Positions 5,078-8,636 of a stretch of DNA of 8,636 nt are shown here, in pieces; the stretch's first letter is position 1; every line of letters begins with the position of its first letter. The stretch spans positions 1-8,636 of the forward strand of contig JAXDLH010000258.1 in the NCBI GenBank assembly GCA_034666705.1. The letters run 5' to 3'. A program made the translations under genes and the position numbers. The notes beneath the pieces were generated by a model. The model saw nothing but the letters and a program-made list of their open reading frames with translations, did not search any database and had not been told where the DNA came from. This stretch comes from JAXDLH01 sp034666705 (lineage in GTDB: Bacteria > Chloroflexota > UBA6077 > SHYK01).

Positions 5078-5875
5078 CTACGGGGTGCCGGGCGTCACGA
5101 TCTGGAAAACACCGCCGAGTTCGGCGGCGAGCACGTGGGCCACGTCGTGGATCGGGGGCGCGGCGCCGGTCAGGTCCGCGATAGAGGTCACCGGTACGTC
5201 CAGGCCGCAAGGGCGAATGAGCTCGAATGTCGACAGATCGGGGGCGACGTTGAGGGCGAAGCCGTGCCAGCACACGCCACGGGTCACGGCCACGCCGACG
5301 GCTCCTAGCTTGGCGTCGCCGACCCATACGCCGCGTCCTTCGTAGCAACGCGCGGCGGCGAGGTCGTACTCCGCGAGGGTATGAATCATCGTTTCCTCGA
5401 GCCGCCACACGAGGGTGGGCAGGTCCGGCGCGAGGGCGCGGGCGTGGCCGATCAGGTAGCCGACGAGCTGGCCTGGACCATGGTAGGTCGCCCGCCCGCC
5501 GCGCTCGGCGTGGCGCAGCGCGATTCCGCGCGCCGTTAGCTCGCCTTCCGTCACCCGGAGGTCGCCGGACTCGCCACGCCGCCCAAAGGTGATCACCGGC
5601 TCGTGCTCCGACAGCAGCAGGACCGGATCGAGCGACGGATCGGCGATCCGTGCGTCTCGCAGCGCGAGCTGCAGCTCATGCGCCGCGTCGTAGCCAACCC
5701 GACCGAGCCAGCGGATCTCGATCTCCGCGCCGGTCAAATGCGCGCTTCTGAACGTCGTCGAAGCGTCCGTGGTCTGGCCGGGTGGGGCCTCCAGATCCCC
5801 GAGACCAACCGGCGGACCATCCTTCGCCGCGGCTGTCTGATCGTCGTGTGCGGCCACGTCATTCGTGAGCGTCAA
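5078..5875 (-). CDS. lipB: Lipoyl(octanoyl) transferase
   Basis: LipB moves the octanoyl group from octanoyl-ACP to a lysine of lipoyl domains, after which LipA inserts sulfur. Motifs are RGGRATYHGPGQLVGY (125-140), the catalytic Lys189 in AKLGAVGV, and the catalytic Cys223 in RPCGL. The 34-residue Lys-Cys spacing equals that of E. coli LipB. The protein is 265 residues against about 213 for E. coli because of an N-terminal extension of about 50 residues, hydrophilic and Asp/Ala/Pro-rich, before the core begins at IEIRWLGRVGYD. The TTG start at 5875 has GAGG 7 nt upstream and overlaps the lpdA stop (TTGA). An internal TTG at 5737 with AGAAG 7 nt before it would give 219 residues and remains a real alternative. 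The TAG stop lies in the inverted repeat. No lipA is visible. Confidence 0.93.
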   Translation of the reverse strand: MTLTNDVAAHDDQTAAAKDGPPVGLGDLEAPPGQTTDASTTFRSAHLTGAEIEIRWLGRVGYDAAHELQLALRDARIADPSLDPVLLLSEHEPVITFGRRGESGDLRVTEGELTARGIALRHAERGGRATYHGPGQLVGYLIGHARALAPDLPTLVWRLEETMIHTLAEYDLAAARCYEGRGVWVGDAKLGAVGVAVTRGVCWHGFALNVAPDLSTFELIRPCGLDVPVTSIADLTGAAPPIHDVAHVLAAELGGVFQIVTPGTP

Positions 5876-7308
5876 CCGGCGGCCTCGCGGCGTATCGGTC
5901 GCGGCGGAATGTGGACTGGGGTGCCCTGGGCGACAAACGCGGCTTCGAGCATCGCCTCCGAGAATGTCGGGTGAACGTGGATCGTGGCGGCGAGCTGATC
6001 GATTGTCGCGTGCAACGTCATCGCGAGCGACGCCTCGGCGATGAGGTCGCCGGCGTTCGGCCCGACGATGTGGCAGCCGAGCACTTCGCCGGTTTCCTGG
6101 TGCGCGATGATTTTCACGAAGCCGCCCGCCTCGCCGGCTGCCGCGGCGCGGCCATTTGCCGCAAACGGAAAGCGCCCGATGCGCACCGGCACACCCTGCG
6201 CGGCGGCTTCAGCCTCGTGGAGCCCCACGCTGGCGATCTCGGGATGGGTGAAGATCGCCGCGGGGACGATGCGCTGGTCGAACGCGTGGTCGCCCTGCCC
6301 CGCGATGGTCGCGGCGGCGATGATCCCCTGGTGCGCGGCGACGTGGGCGAGCAAGAAGCGGCCGGTCGCATCGCCGATCGCGAAGATGTTTGGCACGTTG
6401 GTGCGTCCGTACGCGTCCGTTGGAACGCGGCGAGGCTCAAGGTCAACGCCGATCCCCTCAAGGTTCAATCCGTCGACGTTCGGCCGGCGGCCAACGGCGA
6501 GCAACACGATGTCGGCCTCCGTGATCCGTTCCTCGTCGCCTGCCGCAGCCACGACGGCGAGGTGGTCGCCCTCCCTGCGAATCTCGCGTACCTGCACCCC
6601 GGTCGCCACGCTGATTCCCTGTTTCGCAAAGGTACGGGTCAGCTCCCGCGCAATCTCTGGCTCCTCGGTCGGCACGAGCTGCGGCAGCATCTCGAGCACG
6701 GTGACCTCGGCGTCGAAGGCGGACCAGATCGCTGCCCACTCCACGCCAACTGCCCCGCCCCCGATCACGACCGCGCGCCTGGGCGCCTCTCGAAGCGCCA
6801 GCGCCCCGTCGCTGTCGATCACGCCGGGCAGGTTAGCGCCCAGGATCGGAGGCCGCGCGGCGCTGGAGCCAGTGGCGACGATCAGATTTCGGAAATAGAC
6901 GATGTCGGTGGTGCCATCGATGAGCTGCACGGCGACCGAATCGGCGTCCGCCACCGTTGCAGTTCCCCGAATGACGTCGACGCCGTTGCCCTTCAGCAGA
7001 TTGGTGACGCCCTGAAGCATGTGGGCGACAATGCGGTCCCGCCGCTCCACGACAGTCGCATAATTGCCGCGCACGTTGTCGGCCGTCACGCCGAACGCTG
7101 GTGCATTGCGGGCGAGGTCGAGCACCTCGGCGCTGCGGAGCATCGCTTTTGACGGGATGCAGCCCCGATTCAGGCAGACGCCGCCGAGCTCTTCGCGCTC
7201 GACGACGGCGGTGCTGAGCCCGAGCTGGGCCGCACGTATTGCCGCGGTGTAGCCGCCCGGGCCCGCGCCGATAACCAGGACGTCATATGCTTCGCGTGGA
7301 TGCTGCAT
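5872..7308 (-). CDS. lpdA: Dihydrolipoyl dehydrogenase (E3)
   Basis: This FAD enzyme re-oxidises the dihydrolipoyl groups of 2-oxoacid dehydrogenase E2 or of the glycine-cleavage H protein, passing electrons to NAD+. From the chosen start it has 478 residues, a normal length. Visible are the FAD dinucleotide fold VIGAGPGGY (12-20), the redox disulfide GGVCLNRGCIPSK (C45/C50), the NAD fold VVIGGGAVGVEWA (180-192), the second FAD motif around FAIGDATGRFLLAH (309-322), and the dimer-interface catalytic His/Glu in HVHPTFSE (H446/E451). ATG 7308 is chosen because a TATACT box ends 7 nt upstream (7316) and no SD exists, implying a leaderless mRNA. ATG 7314 is 1 nt from that box, and an ORF extension to 7362 would run through the promoter. 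It overlaps lipB by 4 nt. E1 and E2 genes are not in the window. Confidence 0.96.
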   Translation of the reverse strand: MQHPREAYDVLVIGAGPGGYTAAIRAAQLGLSTAVVEREELGGVCLNRGCIPSKAMLRSAEVLDLARNAPAFGVTADNVRGNYATVVERRDRIVAHMLQGVTNLLKGNGVDVIRGTATVADADSVAVQLIDGTTDIVYFRNLIVATGSSAARPPILGANLPGVIDSDGALALREAPRRAVVIGGGAVGVEWAAIWSAFDAEVTVLEMLPQLVPTEEPEIARELTRTFAKQGISVATGVQVREIRREGDHLAVVAAAGDEERITEADIVLLAVGRRPNVDGLNLEGIGVDLEPRRVPTDAYGRTNVPNIFAIGDATGRFLLAHVAAHQGIIAAATIAGQGDHAFDQRIVPAAIFTHPEIASVGLHEAEAAAQGVPVRIGRFPFAANGRAAAAGEAGGFVKIIAHQETGEVLGCHIVGPNAGDLIAEASLAMTLHATIDQLAATIHVHPTFSEAMLEAAFVAQGTPVHIPPRPIRREAAG

Positions 7309-7315
7309 AGTCATC

Positions 7316-7323
7316 AGTATAAT
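7316..7323. promoter_or_regulatory. Overlapping divergent -10 boxes for lpdA and the peptidase gene
   Basis: The 8 bases AGTATAAT contain a perfect TATAAT on the plus strand (7318-7323) and TATACT (5 of 6 matches) on the minus strand (7321-7316). They point towards the peptidase gene (GTG 7343, predicted start of transcription near 7330) and lpdA (ATG 7308, predicted start at about 7308-7309). Neither direction has a good -35. The boxes share four bases, so polymerase binding in the two directions should be mutually exclusive. Confidence 0.65.
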
Positions 7324-7342
7324 TTTTCGCCAGGAGGCGCCC

Positions 7343-8636
7343 GTGGACCCCGAACAGTTCATGGTTCAGGCGGAGCGCTTCTGCCGGGCCGTCGGTGCGG
7401 AGCACTACTTTCATGGCGCCGGGCTCAAGCCCGACTTGAATCTCACCCCGATCTACCGTACCCACCAGTCGCTCTTCGAGGGGGAGCAATTCGAGGCGGT
7501 GCGGACGTGGGACCTCGAGCCCACCGAGCGCCGCTACGTCCTCGACTTCGTCGCCAGCAACTATCTCACCGACCGCACGAAAGACGTCCAGGAGCGCCAC
7601 GCCGATGCAGAGTCGGCGGCCCAGGTCGAATGGGACGAGCGTCCGGTGCCGTACCGCGACGTACCAGGCTTGATCGCCAACGAAGGAGACGCCGTTCGAC
7701 GCCATGAGCTGGAGCGGCGCTACCTCGAAGTGATGGCGACCTTCAATCCCCTCCTCGAAGAGGGCGAGAAGCGCGTCCAGCGGGAGGCGCGCGGTTTCGG
7801 CTACGCCGACTACGTCGAGCTCTACGACACGCTGCGCTCGCTCGACCTGGCATGGCTCAACGAGCAGATGCTGGGTTTTATTAGCGCGACGGACGAGCTC
7901 TACCTCTCAGCCGTCGATACCTACCTTGGAGAGATGCACATCCTTCGCGACGACGGGCGACGCTGCGACCTGCAGCGGATTTTTCGAGCGCCACACTTCG
8001 ACTCGCTGTTCCCACGCGATCGCATGATCAGCATGCTGCACGCAACCATGCGCGATTTTGGCATTACCCTCGAGGACCAGGCCAACGTCCGGCTCGACAC
8101 CGAGCCTCGCCCGCTGAAGTCGCCACGCGCCTTCTGCAGCGTGCTGGGGGTGCCCACGGACGTGCGTCTGGTCATGAAGCCGACTGGTGGGGCGCAAGAC
8201 TACGAGACGCTCCTCCACGAGGCTGGCCACACCGAGCACTACGCGCATGTCGACCGCAGCTTGCCTTTTGCGTACCGCTGGCTTGGCGACTCGGCGCTCA
8301 CCGAGTCGTACGCGTTCCTGTTCGAGTACCTTCTCGCCGACCCGGCGTGGCTTCGCCACCGGCTCGGCATCGAGCAGAGCCCGGAGTACCTGCGGCTGAT
8401 CGGGTTCCACAAGCTCTACTTCCTGCGGCGCTACGGCACCAAGCTGCGCTACGAGCAGGAGCTCCACCGCGCCGACGAGCCAAGCGACGTCGCGCCGCTC
8501 TACGACGAGCTGCTAACTCGCGCGCTGGGCGTCACCTACGGTCCCGAGAGCTACCTTGCCGACGTCGATGCGGGGCTCTATGCCGGCGAGTATCTTCGCG
8601 CGTGGATCTTTGAGGTCCAGATGCGTCGTTATCTCC
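7343..8636 (+). CDS. M3-like zinc metallopeptidase (oligoendopeptidase-like), 3' end missing
   Basis: The frame is open from GTG 7343 to the window edge (431 codons), so the C-terminus is missing. AGGAGG at 7332-7337 lies 5 nt upstream of the GTG. LLHEAGHTEHY (291-300) holds the HExxH zinc site (H292, E293, H296), and LTESYAFLFE (319-328) provides the likely third ligand E321. The 25-residue distance from H296 to E321 equals that in M3 peptidases such as neurolysin. Near the cut end, GLYAGEYLRAWIFEVQM (411-427) resembles the M3 substrate-binding GYxxxYYxYLW segment. The rest of the N-terminal half is largely helical, as in M3 enzymes, with no signal peptide, so a cytoplasmic oligopeptidase is likely. 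The divergence from typical PepF and thimet sequences makes the subfamily uncertain. It is divergent from lpdA across a 34-nt shared promoter. Confidence 0.85.
   Translation, partial: MDPEQFMVQAERFCRAVGAEHYFHGAGLKPDLNLTPIYRTHQSLFEGEQFEAVRTWDLEPTERRYVLDFVASNYLTDRTKDVQERHADAESAAQVEWDERPVPYRDVPGLIANEGDAVRRHELERRYLEVMATFNPLLEEGEKRVQREARGFGYADYVELYDTLRSLDLAWLNEQMLGFISATDELYLSAVDTYLGEMHILRDDGRRCDLQRIFRAPHFDSLFPRDRMISMLHATMRDFGITLEDQANVRLDTEPRPLKSPRAFCSVLGVPTDVRLVMKPTGGAQDYETLLHEAGHTEHYAHVDRSLPFAYRWLGDSALTESYAFLFEYLLADPAWLRHRLGIEQSPEYLRLIGFHKLYFLRRYGTKLRYEQELHRADEPSDVAPLYDELLTRALGVTYGPESYLADVDAGLYAGEYLRAWIFEVQMRRYL

Larger units (their letters stand above)
4778..5086. repeat. Large imperfect inverted-repeat element filling a convergent gap
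   Basis: The left arm (4778-4891, +) and right arm (5086-5005, -) share the same blocks in the same order. These are CCCGTA at the edge, a perfect 14-mer GGCCAATGCCCGAT (4794-4807 against 5070-5057), a 23-nt block at 4811-4833 against 5053-5031 with 19 of 23 identical, and a CCTGAGCTTGTCGAAGG-type block (4871-4887) against its near copy around 5011-5025. The left arm is longer by two 16-nt tandem units. The EamA TAA and the lipB TAG both lie in the terminal CCCGTA blocks. No ORF in the element looks real and no transposase is present. It may be a MITE-like or REP/BIME-like non-autonomous element. The TGAGCTTGTCGAA segment resembles a repeat I recall as common in many bacterial genomes. Confidence 0.8.

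Noticed and set aside
4514..5308. Plus-strand ORF (264 codons) over EamA, the repeat and lipB
   Set aside because: It is an out-of-frame fusion of shadow sequence with translated repeat (HPELVEG-type residues), a common false gene product of this repeat.
5911..7152. Long plus-strand ORF (413 codons) opposite lpdA
   Set aside because: It mirrors lpdA codons, has a biased composition and no motifs, and has no credible ribosome binding site.
1..8636. A defence island, toxin-antitoxin, phage, integrase or biosynthetic cluster
   Set aside because: No such signature genes, tRNAs or att-like repeats were seen. Recognised genes are metabolic, transport or peptidase functions.

Overview
The window is GC-rich DNA (mostly G/C at codon third positions), gene-dense and bacterial. 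Genes start at ATG, GTG and probably TTG. Most have a clear GGAGG-type ribosome binding site, but at least one start (lpdA) looks leaderless. No gene here fixes the taxonomy. The mix of SD-led and apparently leaderless genes, the DUF402 protein and the dispersed GGGACAGGCGTCCC-type repeats would suit a Chloroflexota-like bacterium, but that is a low-confidence inference from memory.

Layout. (1) 1-455, +: the C-terminal third of a thiolase, cut by the window edge. (2) 827-2500, -: ilvD (dihydroxy-acid dehydratase), followed 13 nt later by a 90-codon unknown gene (541-813, -). These converge on the thiolase across a short gap that holds a perfect hairpin repeat. (3) 2501-2651: a divergent control region with a perfect TATAAT for ilvD, a dyad centred near -42, and a hairpin in the ilvD leader. 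(4) 2652-3182, +: an unknown 176-residue protein. (5) 3234-4784, +: a possible short leader ORF, a DUF402-domain protein (Ntdp/FomD-like) and a 10-TM EamA/DMT transporter, closely spaced as one unit. (6) 4778-5086: a large imperfect inverted repeat that fills the whole gap between the converging EamA and lipB genes and contains both stop codons. (7) 5078-7308, -: lpdA (dihydrolipoyl dehydrogenase) and lipB (octanoyltransferase), overlapping by 4 nt. (8) 7343 to the end, +: an M3-like zinc metallopeptidase with HEAGH, diverging from lpdA across only 34 nt in which the two -10 boxes overlap.

Functionally, lpdA and lipB belong together: LipB starts lipoylation of the E2 or H-protein substrates that the E3 enzyme LpdA re-oxidises. 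ilvD serves branched-chain amino acid synthesis and the thiolase serves acyl-CoA metabolism. The rest is a collection of housekeeping or accessory genes with no visible common pathway. I did not find a convincing new multi-gene system. The most notable structures are non-coding: the stop-to-stop inverted repeat element, whose 18-nt core recurs at the end of the 90-codon gene, and the shared divergent -10 between lpdA and the peptidase gene.
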